64,000 bases of DNA from Neoceratodus forsteri (GCA_016271365.2 CM057456.1:613061501-613125500); one strand, 5' to 3'. Positions 21,860 to 34,429 are shown, numbered from the stretch's first letter. Numbers and translations are program-made. The notes: generated by a model not told the origin, from the sequence alone.

Positions 21860-22720
21860 ACTGACGATTCGGACGGTACTTAGATGCAGTCATCAAAACA
21901 AGAAAACAGACAGCAGATTCTGCACTGGGCCAAGATGTACTTGTGGAACTGTCAGAGGAAAATAATAAACAGGGTGATGCAACTTGAGATGACTGCAGCA
22001 CGGTTCTTCATGGAGTTGCTGTTGGCTGCTTCTGGGATACACTGGAAGATGATTTCTGAAGAACTGATGAAGACTGACAGGGATGCACCAGGGTGAAGTG
22101 ACTCTGGAGATTGCTGAAGACTGATTTGGGTACTTTCCCAGCACCAAAATGCTGGCACAAACAAATGCAAGACAGTGCTGGCACTTTACACAGATCGTAG
22201 GGTGAATAACAATGCAATAAATGTCACAGTTACTACTGTAGTGGTCAACTGCGCAGTCTCAATGTTCCAACCACAGTAAATAAACAGGCACTTTTTAATT
22301 CTTCTGGGAGAATCCTAGCATTCAGTGGACCCAACTACGAGGGGTCCCTCTTAGCTAAATCAGGTTATCCTGTTACTGTAGTAAAATATTTTATTTGTTT
22401 GACCATAAAAGGCATTTACAAAATATAATAAAAACAGCCATGAATACAATCACAAATATTGCATACAAACATAGAATTCTTCAAGGAAAAACTAATTTAA
22501 GATATCACCACCAGAGAGGCAAAGCTAAAACTATTTTAGGGGATTAATGTGCCATGCATATAATATTCATGCAGTTCCTCTAAAAAGGAGAGTCTCAGTC
22601 AGCAAACAAATAACTGTCCATAGAAATCTATACAATAAAATCTAAGTTAACATTTACAGTATGTCTTTCTGATTTTAATAATGTTCAAAAAGTAATTTGC
22701 TACTGTGGATATACTACAGT
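21860..22720. other. Unassigned DNA
   Basis: No recognisable gene or repeat. Short ORFs on both strands have no domain. Confidence 0.35.
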
Positions 22721-22739
22721 TGGGAATATGCTCTCTGAA

Positions 22740-23270
22740 AGGCTATAGGCTACAATGTCTGACCAGGCCCTTTAACACTTGTGGGCTTACATGGCTAGCT
22801 GGGCTCCTATCACACCTGGGGTTGATTATGCTGTTGGGCCCCTATAACATCTGTGGGCCTAAATGGCGAGCTATGGGTCCTGGGCCTTGTGTTGCCCTTT
22901 AAGTGGCTGTGGCCTTCCCGTTGACCAGACCCCTTTAAGATCTGGGCCTTTTCGCCCTCTTTAACTCCCGTGGGCCTAACTTGCCCCTTTAAGATCTGGG
23001 CCTAGTCGCCCTCTTTAACACCTGTGGACCTAACTTGCCCCTTTAAGATCTGGGCCTAGTTGCCCTCATTAACACCTGTGGACCTAACTTACCCCTTTAA
23101 GAGCTGGGCCTTTCATGGCTGGGCCCCTTTAAATGCACTGGGCCTCCTGTACTGGCCGGGCCCCTTCTTAATGCACTGGGCCTTAGGTATCCTTTTTAAA
23201 TTATCTGGGCCATTGTGTGGCTGGGCCCCTTTAACTCATTGGCCTGACTGGGGCCTTGCTGTCACTCTTC
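22740..23270. repeat. Degenerate minisatellite rich in CCCCTTTAAG and GGGCC
   Basis: The best copies (about 22965-23095) have a 57-base period: CCCCTTTAAGATCTGGGCC, TAGTCGCCCTCTTTAACAC and CTGTGGACCTAACTTG. Less regular copies extend on both sides. It lies just upstream of the candidate promoter. Confidence 0.65.
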
Positions 23271-23300
23271 CCTTTCTGTCCCTCCTTGTTCCACCCCCTA

Positions 23301-23405
23301 ATGAATATTCATGACCCCTTGTATGGGTCTTTATGATGAACCCCTCCCTTCTGGGCGTTGCCGTGCCTGATGAATATTTAAATAAGGAGTCCCCTTCTGG
23401 ACCGC
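23301..23405 (+). promoter_or_regulatory. Candidate TATA promoter
   Basis: A perfect palindrome ATGAATATTCAT (23301-23312), then a TATA-like AATATTTAAATAAGG (about 23373-23387) 20-30 bases before a GC-rich transcribed-looking stretch. Inferred from sequence only; it could also be the promoter of an old LTR. Confidence 0.35.
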
Positions 23406-23897
23406 CCCTTCACAGCGCTTGGCTGTTTTGCTTAAACACATTTTTCTTTCTTTTTTTTTTTTTTTAAAAACCTCTCTGGCAGTCAGCATCTGACTGGTGG
23501 TGCTGCCGCTGACTCACCGCCTCAGCCCGGGGTGAAGCAGACAGGATCGGGAGGAGGGAGGTGTTGCTGCAGAGGGAGTGACCTTTTGGAAGGAGGCAGG
23601 CATGACTGGGGCAGCTCGGGGCCTCGCCAGGACTTTGTGACGTGGCTGAAACTCTTTTTGGATCCGGCTATTCAACACCGCTGCTGCCGAGGGACTGAAA
23701 GTAAACTTTAAAAGAAATAAAATAAGAAATGGGGCACAAAGCCCTTTCGATGAGGAGCAAGACTTTTTTTTTCTTTTATACTATGCATCTGATGGCACTA
23801 CAGATCGCACACAACGGCAGGCAGACAGGCAGTCTCCAGTGACTGGAGACAGCAGAGGCATGCAGGGAAGCCTTCAGGGACAGTTCCAACCCTCCAG
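23406..23897 (+). other. Candidate first exon (CpG-rich, ends in a splice donor)
   Basis: CpG is clearly denser at 23500-23700 than in neighbouring DNA. An AP-1-like TGACTCA (about 23509) and a CRE-like TGACGTGG (about 23639) lie inside. The stretch ends at a good donor, CCAG|GTAAGC, with GT at 23898. It has a short upstream ORF from an ATG at about 23602 and a 37-codon ORF from ATG 23729 to the TGA at 23842. Neither protein is recognisable, so a 5' noncoding exon is more likely than a coding one. I found no downstream exon, and the gene is unidentified. Confidence 0.3.
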
Positions 23898-24830
23898 GTA
23901 AGCTTTTCTCATCCCTCCACTCTTCCTGCACCCTCTCTCCTTCACAGTCACCAGGAATCTCTCTCTAACAACTATATTTTTTAAAAAATAACACTCTAGG
24001 TTCTGGATTTTTGAATTAGAATGCTGTGCATGTGCAGCTCAGCACAACATTCTGTCCTAGGCACATTGTTTATATTTGCCACGTGCTGGCTAGCAAACTG
24101 GCTAGCATTATTTCTTGAGTCTGTGCTCTGGGTACCTTTACTGGGGTCCACTGGGGAGACTGGGGACTACTAGGGAACTGCAGGGGGGAACCCCAACTTT
24201 GGGGTATTACACCATCACCTGATAGAATATGACAATTACTAATCACAATATCCTGTATTTTTACCACAGATGTTGCAAGTTGTGTAGCCCTGTTGTTCTT
24301 TTATCCTTGGGACCAAAAGGGATTCCTTGGAGGGGGTTCCTTGATAATTTTATATGCCTTATCCAGATCCTTCTTTGAATACTCCTTTTGCACAGATCTT
24401 TGTTTTAGCTGAAAAGTTTGGGTTTCCAGGTTTTCTAATGTGGGATAATTACAATGTATATGTAATAACTGCCCCAATGAGATGCTTCTAATGAGGCTTG
24501 AGAGGTGTCCACTCTCTTGCCCTCAGGAGGGCACTGCCTGCTGTATTTTTCCTGAAAGTGTCTGCCTGTACCATCATAAAATCATCCACAAAAAACTATA
24601 TCCAGGAATTCCATATATGTGGCATTGATTGTGTATGTAAAATCAAACTGACAGCATTATTTAGCCTGTCTAGGAATAAACAAGCCTCCATCTCTTTCCC
24701 TGTTCATACACAAAAAAGTCATCTCTAAAGCGATGCCATCTGACAATCCCCTCCAGCTGTGGATTCACTACTTATAGCGGGCGTACTGGTGTTTCTCACT
24801 TTTACTAAGTGTATTAGTTGGCTGCTGTAT
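23898..24830. other. Unassigned DNA (intron of the candidate gene, or spacer)
   Basis: Nothing recognisable in either strand. Confidence 0.35.
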
Positions 24831-26112
24831 CATTTAACTTGTGACTAACGATAATCCTAATGTGAATAAAAATGAACACAATACTGTAACTCTGGTCGTA
24901 GGTCTGGAAGTGTCTTGTATGCTGCTGCCACTGATAGTTTGGGTTTGGCTGCGCAAAATCCACCTTTGTGGAAGTAGTGTTGAATTGTCACTGATGTGCA
25001 CAGTAACTGAGTCCCAAGCCTGCTTTAGGAGCTTGACAGCATCCAAAAGAGAATTTTTTTTCGCACACTGTGTTGTGGGGAAATCACTGATTGAATCCAG
25101 CTCCTGTATGACCTGCTGGAACATAGTATGAACATAGTGCTGTTTCAGTGAATAAATGATGCCCAGGTCAACAGTTTAGATTATGCAAGTGGTGTTGGGT
25201 GGGAGAAATATTAAGTTGATGTTGCATAGTCCAGGGACTGCAGGATGGCTGGAGAAGTTGTTAAGGATAACAGCAATTTTATGATTGGGAAGCCTCCTGT
25301 TGCAAACCTTCACTCAGTCACTAAAAATACCCCCCATCATACAGTCTGATTTGATCTGTAAGTGACCAGCAAGTGATGCACCCCTAGGAAGCTATGCAGG
25401 ACAGCTGATTTCCAATCACAATTGGTTCAAGCTTTTTATTGCCATCCATACTGCAGCAGACTAACAGGGAGACTTTCACTTTTAAAGGCCAATGTGCCAT
25501 AGCTGACACACCTAAAAGGCACCCCAGTCTCATCAGTACTAATTATGTTTCAGGGTTCATAACCCTCTAGCAAGCCAGCCAGAACATCTGTAATCCATTG
25601 ATCTGCACTAGCTAAATCAGCATTAAGCTTCTGTCTGTGTGCATGACGTAAACCATTGTTGTACTTAGTCTTCCGACATGGAAGCCTGCCCTCAGACACA
25701 ATAAAATCAGTCCTTCCGAAGGCAGCTGTGAATTATTCAGCTTTTCGGGAGAGACAATGGCCACTGATTATGGCATCATGGCCACGGGCGTTTTGAAACC
25801 AGTGCAGCAACCCCTCTTCAACCTCACCATTCTTGCCCTCCTGCTTTCTCGTGCGGCTGGAGTTGCTGTTGCTCTTCCACTGTGACAGCAGCCATTCGAG
25901 CTGTTTCAAAAGGTTCATTATCACTGACTTCAAGAGAGAAAGATGTTAAGCCAAGTCATGATGACTCATTTTAGGAAGGGAATAGATTTTGTTTGTAAGA
26001 TTCACTTTCTCCCCAAGAGACAGAGCTTTCCATTTGCTCGCCATCTTGTTCAAAGTAAATTGCTATCTGACGGTCTGAGCCAGCCTGCTCATTTTGTACA
26101 GTAAGTAGGCCT
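24831..26112 (-). pseudogene. Second Tigger/pogo-like transposase, heavily decayed
   Basis: On the minus strand the N-terminus is readable near 26060-25960 (LSLGEKVNL, typical of Tigger). It continues through EEGLLHWFQNARGHDAIISG (25830-25770) to ISTDETGVPFRC (about 25540), the first catalytic Asp region. A C-terminal stretch at 25124-24834 (CAKKNSLLDAVKLLKQAWDS) is also typical. Several stops and frameshifts are present, and the terminal inverted repeats could not be located. It belongs to a different subfamily from the plus-strand Tigger at 4674-6482. Confidence 0.75.
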
Positions 26113-26333
26113 GTAACAGAGTCTGCAATTTGTACCACAGAAAGGTGCTACTTAAGTGTTCACCTATCAGAAGCTATCAGATTTTGGGCAAAATAAATGG
26201 CTCAAATAGATCGATATATACAGTACTTTTTACCATATATATTTAGTGGGAATGGAATGGCTAAAGTAGAAATTCCCTGCACAAACTGACTGCCTGGTTT
26301 GCAGCTGGCATAAGTGGTGGGGACTGTATTATT

Positions 26334-29305
26334 TTTTTGCAGTTAACTTTTTTATTAATTTTTCATAAGATATACAGACAAACCTCTTACAGTACAGTAC
26401 AATGTGAGGATTTTTTTTTTAAAGAAATTGAGGCAGCATATAATAAGAACATTGCTACAATAATACAAGAAGCTTTTGGTTTAAAATATAGTAAACAATA
26501 CAGGTCATGTAATTAGCATATACTTGACATTTGTAGTGAACTTAAAGCAGATAGTATGATTAGATACGGTTTATATTAAAATGTTACATAATTATATATG
26601 ATGCTGCAAAAGGGAAAAAAGTACATTCGTAAAAGGATTGTGGAGTAATAAAGAACGATTGAGAACAGAGTATAGAAAGAAAGATATGTAAGAAAGTTAA
26701 GAAGAGAGAGAGGGAAACTATGAAAAAGGGGAAAAAGTGAGACTACAATGATGTATCAGTAAAAGGGGAAAATCCATATATATTAAGTCCATATATTGGT
26801 GTTGGAAGATTTAGTTGATTCCAAAAAATTAAAAAAGCCCTGCCAACAATTGTTATATAACGTGAGTCGGTCAGACAAGATATATGTCATACGGTCCAGA
26901 GAGGCATATTGCAATAGTTGGTTAATGATATCGGGAAGGGTAGGGATTATGTTGGATCTCCAATGCATGAGGATTGTGCGTTTAACTTGAAGGAAGAGTA
27001 TATTTAACCATCTGCTCTGGGAATATGAAATTTTATAAGAACGGTGATTAAAAATACCAAGAATGCAATGTTTAGGGTCTAGTGTAAAAGGTTGACCTAC
27101 CACTTTCATTGCAAATCTGTGAGTACAGTGCCAAATCTTTTGTATGAGGGGACAGTGCCATAAGATATGCAATAAATCCCCATTGGGGGAACTGCAGCAC
27201 CAGCAATTGTTATTGTTCAATAAACCCATTTTTTGTAATACAACTGGAGTTCTGTACCACAAATGAAGGATCTTGGTTTGAATGAGGGAACTGCTTTTAT
27301 CATTAAAAGATTTGTGACAGGAGAGCCAACATCTGGACCATTGTGCATTGGTGATATTATATTGTAGCAGAGTACTCCATCTGTTTTTAGCATTGACAGA
27401 GTAGTCAGGAAGGATATCACAAATATCTTTGTAAACAGTGCTATTTAAATTGGATGTTGTTTTTATCCATTTAGAGATGTGCTTATCATACAGAGAATTG
27501 ATAGAGAAGGTTGTGAGGTAAGAGTTACATGCGGCACTGAAGTTGTAGATATTTCAAAATCCTGATGGGGAAGATTCCATATGCCTCGGGGAGGTCGTAA
27601 GATTTTAACTTTAATGACTTGGGTTCAAGTATATCCTGTAAAAGAGAATACCTTATTTTTCCAGGTACGACAAAAAATGGGGTGATTATCAAGAGATATA
27701 TGGTGGTTACCCCAGATGGGGGTGTAAGCTAAGGGTTTGGGGTTAGATTTAATATGCTTGTGAATGATTTTCCAATAGAATATAGAAGCAGTTATGGTAG
27801 GGTGAGACTTTAAAGAAGAGGTAAGGGTGTTAAAAAGGAAAGAAGTCGCCACATTACCAGGACATAAGGATGTTTCCATATTGACCCATAAAGGGGATTG
27901 GATGTTGGGTTTGTTAAACCATTTAATTGTTTGAGATGTACAGAAAGCCCATAAGTAGGCTTGGAACCAAGGAAGGCCAAAGCCACATCTTGACCAATGG
28001 GATCTAAGTTTATTACGACTAAATCTAGGTATTTTGCCTTCCCAAATGAAGCTGCTGATAATTTTGTCTATTTTGGTAAGAAAACTAGAGGGAAGTATCA
28101 AAGGGATATTGGAAAATAGGTATAATATTTTAGGAGTTATTGACATTTTAATGGCGGAAATTTTACCATTAAAAGAAAGTTTAAGTAGCTTCCATCTATC
28201 AAGTGTTGTTTGGATACTGGTTAACAGAGGGGAAAGATTAGCATCCCATAATTTATTCAGTGTCGGGTAATCCAATGCCAAGATAAGATATACCTTGGGG
28301 GCCCAACGAAGCCTAATGAGTAGTTCATGAGGGACTATAAAGGTATTCAGTGGTAGCGTTTCAGATTTGTTAAGGTTTAGAGCTAGTCCGAGTGGGAGGT
28401 GAAGTCATTCAGTAGTTTAACTAACGTTGCCCAGAACTTTCGAGGTTTCAAGTAAAATAAGGAGATCATCTGCATATGAGAGTGAAGTATAGTGAGAGTT
28501 ACCAATAGTAATGTCTTTAATTGTACCGGATTGACGTAGGGATGCAGAAAGAGGTTCCATGGCAAGTATAAACAATGAAGGCGATAAGGGGCATCCTTGT
28601 CTGGTGCCTCTTGCTAAGTAAAAGGAGGGGGACAAAATAGAGTTCGTGAGAACTCGAGCTGAAGGAGAGGTATACAATAATTGAATCCAAGCACAAAAAT
28701 TATTTGTAAAGCCAAAATGAGATAGCACCTGATATAGATATTCCCAAATGAGAGAGTCAAATGCTTTCTCAAAGTCAATGGCTATTGCAGCTGCAGGGCT
28801 TTTAAGAGTTTTTGCTTTGTGAATTAAATTGAGTAATGAGCGAAGATGATCGGAACTGTTTCTATTTTTGATAAATCCTGATTGAGAAGTATGGATGAGT
28901 TTAGTCATTAAAGATACTAAGCAGAGAGTTAATAATTTGGCAAAGATTTTTCCATCAGTATTAAGAAGTGAGATCGGTCTATAGTTTGAAGGAAGTAAAG
29001 GGTCTTTGTCTTGTTTTGGTAAGACTGTTATGATGGCTTTGGTCATTGTGCATGGGAGTTTCTTTATTAAGGTTGCTTCTTGGAATACATTGACTAATGC
29101 AGGACAAAGAGTGTCAGATAGGGTTTTATAAAAATCAATAGGGAACCCATCACTGCCAGGTGCTTTACCATTTTTTAATGATGATGATAAAGCAGTTTGG
29201 ATTTCCTGTAAAGTGATTGGTTTATCAAGCACAACTTTGTCCTGAGGGGATAGGTGGGATAGATTCAATTTTTCCAGAAAATTTTGTATTAGGTTGGGAT
29301 TTGCA
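26334..29305 (-). mobile_element. Tx1-type L1 LINE, 5'-truncated, with 16-17 bp target duplication
   Basis: Minus-strand insertion of about 2.97 kb. GTGGGGACTGTATTATT at 26317-26333 is repeated as GTGGGACTGTATTATT at 29306-29321, differing by one G. The A-rich 3' tail lies directly next to the left copy (T-run from 26334). These are the marks of target-primed reverse transcription. The element interrupts a Penelope-like reverse transcriptase. Confidence 0.88.
26783..29268 (-). pseudogene. L1/Tx1 ORF2: reverse transcriptase and C-terminal domain, broken
   Basis: The 29268-28417 segment carries the polymerase: KNGKAPGSDGFPIDFYKTL, NYRPISLLNTDGKIFAKLL, SQSGFIKNRNSSDHLRSLLN, AIDFEKAFDSLIWEYL, ARGTRQGCPLSPSLFILAME and the intact catalytic box YADDLLILL. 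The 28281-27625 segment continues in the same frame after a stop, with SITPKILYLFSNIPLILP and FIWEGKIPRFSRNKL. A frame change precedes the 27262-26783 segment, which contains a zinc-knuckle-like CWCCSSPNGDLLHILWHC, as in L1 C-termini. The endonuclease is absent through 5' truncation. The sequence is nearer to fish and amphibian Tx1/L1 elements than to mammalian L1, which I judge by motif wording only. Confidence 0.88.
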
Positions 29306-29321
29306 GTGGGACTGTATTATT

Positions 29322-29990
29322 AAAAATAACTTGTTCCTCCCACCAGGCCAGGTACAGATTTGCATAAGAGGGGGCTATTGTGGCCCCCATTGCTGTATGC
29401 ACCTTGAACATGGAGGAAGTATCGCATGTCAAAAATGACATAGTTGTGATTTAAAATGTAATCCACCACCTGGAGGAGAAAGTCAGATGGCACTGCTGGT
29501 AACAGACCCTGTTACTTCTCAAGAGAATGTTTTATAGCTTGCAAACCAGATTGTGTGGGATACTTGTATGAAGTCTACATATGTCTGTTGTCAGAAACAT
29601 ATAGTTGTCCTCCCCGGCAATATCCTGCATTCTATTAAGGATGTCCATGAAGTTTTGAAGATAGCCAGTGTCTGGAACATTATCTCATTTAGGTAGGGAT
29701 CTACATATCTGGAATGGTTCTCGGACACTAAGCCTATCCTGAAGACTATTGAATGGCTTGGAGGGGCCATCAAACAATCGTGGATTTTTTGGCAATAGAT
29801 AGAAAGTGGGACACAGAGGGTGTCTCAATTTCAAGAACTGGCTTTGTCACAGGTGATTTGATCCAAACAAAATGCTGAATTGGTCAGTGCATCCATTTTC
29901 ACCTTGAAGGCATTGGTGGGGTCACCCCCAAGCCATTTGTAGCAAGTGATCATGGCACATACCCACCAAGTGGTTCAGGACAAGTGGAGG
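29322..29990 (-). pseudogene. Penelope-like element reverse transcriptase fragment
   Basis: Minus-strand reading in several frames: TFYLLPKNPRLFDGPSKPF, then LTTDICRLHTSIPHN (compare TTDVxSLYTSIPH of Penelope RTs). After a frameshift comes VDYILNHNYVIF, then the remains of GTAMGA-APSYANLY with WWEEQVIF. The order and wording fit Penelope-like elements, not LINEs. The L1 at 26334-29305 was inserted directly downstream of WWEEQVIF. Stops and frameshifts make it a fossil. Confidence 0.65.
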
Positions 29991-30194
29991 GGTAAATCCT
30001 ATGTAAAGTAGTTGTCAGGGCTCGGAGGGGGGTGGCAAAAGGGGGCCACGCAAAGGTGCCTCAGGAGATAAAATGTAAAAAAACAATAACTATGCACATT
30101 GTGTGTAGTTTTTATTTTCTTTCTACCTTTCACTCTTGTGGAGTTTGACTCACACCTTACATTCACAAACAGCATAAACTACATAAGGGAAACC

Positions 30195-30560
30195 CTGGTT
30201 TAGTTATTTATTTATTGAGTACAATAGGAAATATAATCCTTTGAGTCACAGACTCTTTTGCAAAGGTTCCACGTCAGGTTACAGGGGGTGGAGGGTAGAC
30301 AAAAACATTAATGACAGATGAGAACAGGCATTATTTACAAATTTCAGTACTGACAGAGAAACTTTTTTACAAAGGCTCCACGTCAGTTAACAGGGGGTGG
30401 AGGGAAACAAAGACAGTATAAGACTAACATTGACAGGTATTATATACAGTTACAGTACTGGCAGGGCAGTCCAGGCTAGAGACTTATTTAGCAGGTGGGA
30501 TAATTAGGAAGCATTCCTGCGAGCCCTAGACAGAGATTTGTAGGATGCTGTTTCGTAGGG
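30195..30560 (-). repeat. Possible LINE 3' tail with an internal duplication
   Basis: TTATTTATTTATTGAG at its left edge resembles the tail of the LINE at 13512. A block AAAGGTTCCACGTCAGGTTAC-GGGGGTGGAGGG occurs twice (about 30262 and 30375). No coding part is present. Confidence 0.35.
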
Positions 30561-32738
30561 TCTAGGGAGCCCCTGAGTCAGGAGAAGTAGTGAGAGAAGA
30601 GGGTGGGCAGATTTAGCCGCAGTCACATTTAGCATGCATGATAGTTTGATCTTCTCCTTTGGTCCACTGACCTGGTGGCACTGCAGGAGCTAATGTTTTG
30701 AGAAACGGGTGTCTCAGGTAAAGGAGTCTTCAAAGAAATTAGAATTCCCCCGTCTATGTAGGAAATAGAAAACGTTGCCAGCTAGTGCAGCCCTGTAATC
30801 ACGGTGACGAACGAAGACCTGCTGAGTGTGAGGAAGTTGAATGTGCAGGTGATGAGTGAATGACTGCAGACTGTAATGTGGTATGTTGTATTTTTTCTTT
30901 TATATTATTTGTCTGTAACTGTGCAATAAGTTGTAGGAAATTGAGAGGTAGAGGATGCCAGAGAGCAGTGGTCAGAGCAGGCAGCAATTTATTGAAGCTC
31001 CTCAACACACAAAGCTATAAACATCATTAAAACTTTTTAAAGTTACAGAATTGCTGAATGTCTTTTAATAACCTGTCCAATTAAGAAATGAAGTATTGCC
31101 AAGTCAATTCTTGAAGTGATGGGCCTCTCAATAGGAAAAGCACTAATAACGTTTAAAAAGTGGCAGCCACATCAGACTGCAGCCCCCAATGGAAGCAGGC
31201 AGAAGCTACAATCTAGGGGGGAAGGGGGAGTCAAGTGATACAGGTGATCTTAAAAATGGTCCATGCACTGGACCAGAACATTGAAACTGTACATTTAGAG
31301 CTTTAGAATCACTTGGCTCAGATGGAGTTTTTTCAGGAAAAGGTGAGGTGGGGTGAAACAGCAACAAATGCATTGGGGACAACTGCTGCTAATCCCCAGG
31401 CCAAACCAATGGCAGCAAACTATTCCTGAAGGATGATTGTGGTCACTGAAAGCATATCCACAATAGACCTGTGCCCCATACTCAGTAAGTATGCAAACCA
31501 ATGTGCTAATTAGCAGATGCACATATGAATAGCACATAGGGCCAAGGCAAGGTATATTCAGCTACAGCACAGCCTGACAGCGCACCTGCAAAAATGGCTG
31601 AATATACCAGCTACAGTGCACAGCAAGGACAGTGTGCGGCCATGGCGCACAAAGTGCTGAAAATATCACTGTGCCCAGATGTCCCCAGTGCCCAGCACCC
31701 CTGAGCACAGCACAGGGCAGTGTACCAAAAATACAATGGTGCCCAGCAGTTCCCAACACACAGCAAACCAAAGTGCAGTGTAAGCATGGGGTATAACATG
31801 GCACTCTGAAGGCCCCAACACACAATGGAGTACTACATACAAGCATGGAAGGGGCAACCATGGCCTGGATATGTCACACGTGGATGGCCGTACAGTGCAA
31901 AGACACAAATGCAGAAGGATGACAGGATCATGCAAGGGATGAAGTGATAAAGGAAAACCAGCCAATGGTGCAGCCAGGTGACCACAGTGACACAGAACGT
32001 AGAAAAATAAACAGCTCTATTAGCAAATAACACAGCAGTGTGACTTGAAAATGCTGCCCCCCCCAAAAAAAAACATAAATAACAGCAATCTGCTGGTAAC
32101 AAAAAGCATCCATCCTGCAAGCCACACTGTTTCGACCCACAAAACAGCAGTGCAAAAATCAGAATAATAAAAGCACAGTCAACAACAGCGTGATAAATCA
32201 CACCTGGTCCTCTCGCGCCTCCTGGGCATCCGCCTCTGTAGCCTGGCTGGCTGCAGGCTGTGCTGCTCTGGCCAAAGGCACATTGTTGGTACCTGCACAT
32301 GGCCAGTCCAGGCATGCCACCAGCTTCTCCCTTGTGTGGACCACCTGTGTCTGCACAGCCCCACAAGAGTAATATTATGTACTGCAGGAGCTGCTGCAAC
32401 CTCTCCTGCAGCAGGAGGTCCCCTGGTGCAGCACCTGTTCAACAGAAAGACAACATGTCTCTACATGCATGCAACAGCCAAACCCCATAACATGCCCCCC
32501 CAAAGTAGTGCAGGGAACACATGTGCAGCCATGCTGCACAGTGGCCACATAGACACATATGTTCAGATTCATGGGGTGAGTGGTGACACAACCACTGGTG
32601 TACATACAGTTGTGCAACCAGTGTGGCTTTGTAAACAGGTCCAAGTCTACACCCAGACAGGGTGACCAAAAGACACAGCACATGTGAGGCACACAGCACA
32701 CACAGCTGTGTGCTGCATACAGACACAGCTAAGAACAT
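30561..32738. other. Unassigned DNA, partly CACAGCA-rich
   Basis: From about 31560 the sequence is rich in CAGCACA/TGTGCTG words, much like 46780-47465 and 49925-50280, which suggests one dispersed repeat family. The long minus-strand ORFs have no recognisable domain and a skewed Cys/His/Leu composition produced by the repeated words. Confidence 0.35.
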
Positions 32739-32960
32739 GGGGCTGGCAGTATAGTCTAGAGGTTAGAGTAATGAACTGTGAATGAGCTAGGTACATCCAG
32801 AAGACCTGGGTTTGATGCCCACAACCTCCACTTGCATACTGTGTGACTCTGAACAAGTCACTTAATCACCTAGTGCTCCCGGGTCACCGCTGAAAACAGG
32901 CATTTGTGCCTAATGGGCCTTACCCGGTTACCAAAGAATAAAAATAAATAAATAAATAAA
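32739..32960 (+). mobile_element. MIR-like tRNA-derived SINE
   Basis: Starts GGCTGGCAGTATAGTCTAGAG. The A box area is followed by a B-box-like GGGTTTGATGCCCAC, then the core TGTGTGACTCTGAACAAGTCA, and GGGCCTTACCCGGTTACCA. It ends in (TAAA)n. The family is the same as the inverted copy at 10416-10622, and both ends are well defined. Confidence 0.85.
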
Positions 32961-33887
32961 CATGATATCCTGTGATAATCGTGAGTCAAAAATCGTGACT
33001 ACAAAATAGGGATACCACAATTGGTGACCATAACATAATAGCGCCGGTAAAAAATAGTGATTAATGCTGTCCAAAAATAGCGAATGCTAAAATCACAATC
33101 CAGCAGTGTCTGACTGTGCCCGTACCCCTGCCCCCACTCTTCCCACTCCCGTTCCCATTCATCCCCCTCCAATCCGACAGATCGAGACCAGGAAATACAC
33201 ATTTAACAAGTGGCAGTATTACAAATAGAGCCAAGGATTTTAAAAATGTGAGAGATTGGGCACTTTTATCTGTGATTGTGAGCTTTTGCAGAGACAATCC
33301 CCATCTCCCACTCCTGTTCCCGTTCATTTCCCTCCATATAAGCTGACAGAGCGAGACCAGGAAATATACATTTAAAACAAGCTGATGATTTCAAAAAAGT
33401 GAGAAATCGGGCACTATTAGCTGCGACTGTGAGCTTCTGCAGAGACCAGGAGAACAGGATGTAAATCAAGTGACAGAGTCAGAGTGACAGAGACAGTAAA
33501 TCAAGTGTTAGCATATGCACTGTTTACACTGTTAGCTGTCCTGCTTTTCTGGAGACAAGGAGACCATGATTTAAAACAAGTTAAAAAACGGATTTCGTCA
33601 TTTCTCTACTCTAGCTCTCTCTCCTCCGATGCTTACAGTGTTGCTACTTCAGTGTCAACAGAGTGGTCCTATTGCAGCCTGCCACCATATTGGTGAGTGT
33701 TACCATAGTCAGTGCCCGATCGCTCACTTTTTTGAAATCCTCGGCTTGTTTTAAATGTATATTTCCTGGCCTCGATCTGTCAGCTCATACGGTGGGGAAT
33801 GAACAGCTGTAAGTAAAGTTTTAAATTTATTATTAAATACCCCTACTGTGTTATATTAGCAGTAAGGCAACTCCAGGGAGCATGTTA
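32961..33887. other. Unassigned DNA with imperfect internal repeats
   Basis: Two similar stretches (about 33170-33300 and 33340-33450) share AGACCAGGAAATA-ACATTTAA and GTGAGCTT-TGCAGAGAC. No gene is recognisable. Confidence 0.4.
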
Positions 33888-34030
33888 CAAATCAGGAGGC
33901 AGTGCAGTCTAGTGTTACATCACCAACTTGAGCCAAATCCCCATCGTGTGGCCGTGAGCAAGTCACTGAATCTCCCAATGATCCAGTACATGGAGCTGCG
34001 GATATGGTTGGAAGCTGGAGTACACTGAAA
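33888..34030 (+). mobile_element. Degenerate MIR-like SINE fragment
   Basis: GGCAGTGCAGTCTAGTG and GTGTGGCCGTGAGCAAGTCA follow the head and core of the SINE at 32739 in the right order, with the B-box region eroded. Confidence 0.5.
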
Positions 34031-34429
34031 TGAGATTTTCATCACAGCTGGGCTATCCTGGGGAGATAAGTGTATTTAAAAACCTGACGGGTGAATGTTA
34101 CCATAGTAACTCCGAGAGGGGGGGGGTATAGGGTGCCTGCCTGCTGTCCGATTTGCTCTGAAGGCAATTTTTGTCACTCCGGTCACTATCAGATTGCTAT
34201 GTAGACATAGGCGGTTTTGTGTAGCCACTAATTGTGCAGTCGCCCTAATGTACTCGCTATTATAGTGATCACTATTTTTTTTGTGATTTTAACATGGAAC
34301 AGAGAGCACCTGTGTTATGACATGGGACAGCAACGAGCCCCACAATAACACACCCGTGATGTGACACACACACACATGATGTGCACATACAATTGTCAAC
34401 AGACATGGGAGGCACAGAGGGTGAAACCA

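Noticed and set aside
23729..23842. 37-codon ORF as a real small protein
   Set aside because: Several Phe from a T-run and no recognisable family. It may be translated, but the sequence gives no support beyond an ATG.
24498..24728. Short plus-strand ORF as a coding exon
   Set aside because: No domain, no promoter nearby and ordinary AT-rich composition.
31833..32399. 188-residue minus-strand ORF as a membrane protein
   Set aside because: Hydrophobic, Cys-rich composition arises from repeated CAGCACA words. No start context, domain or splice support.
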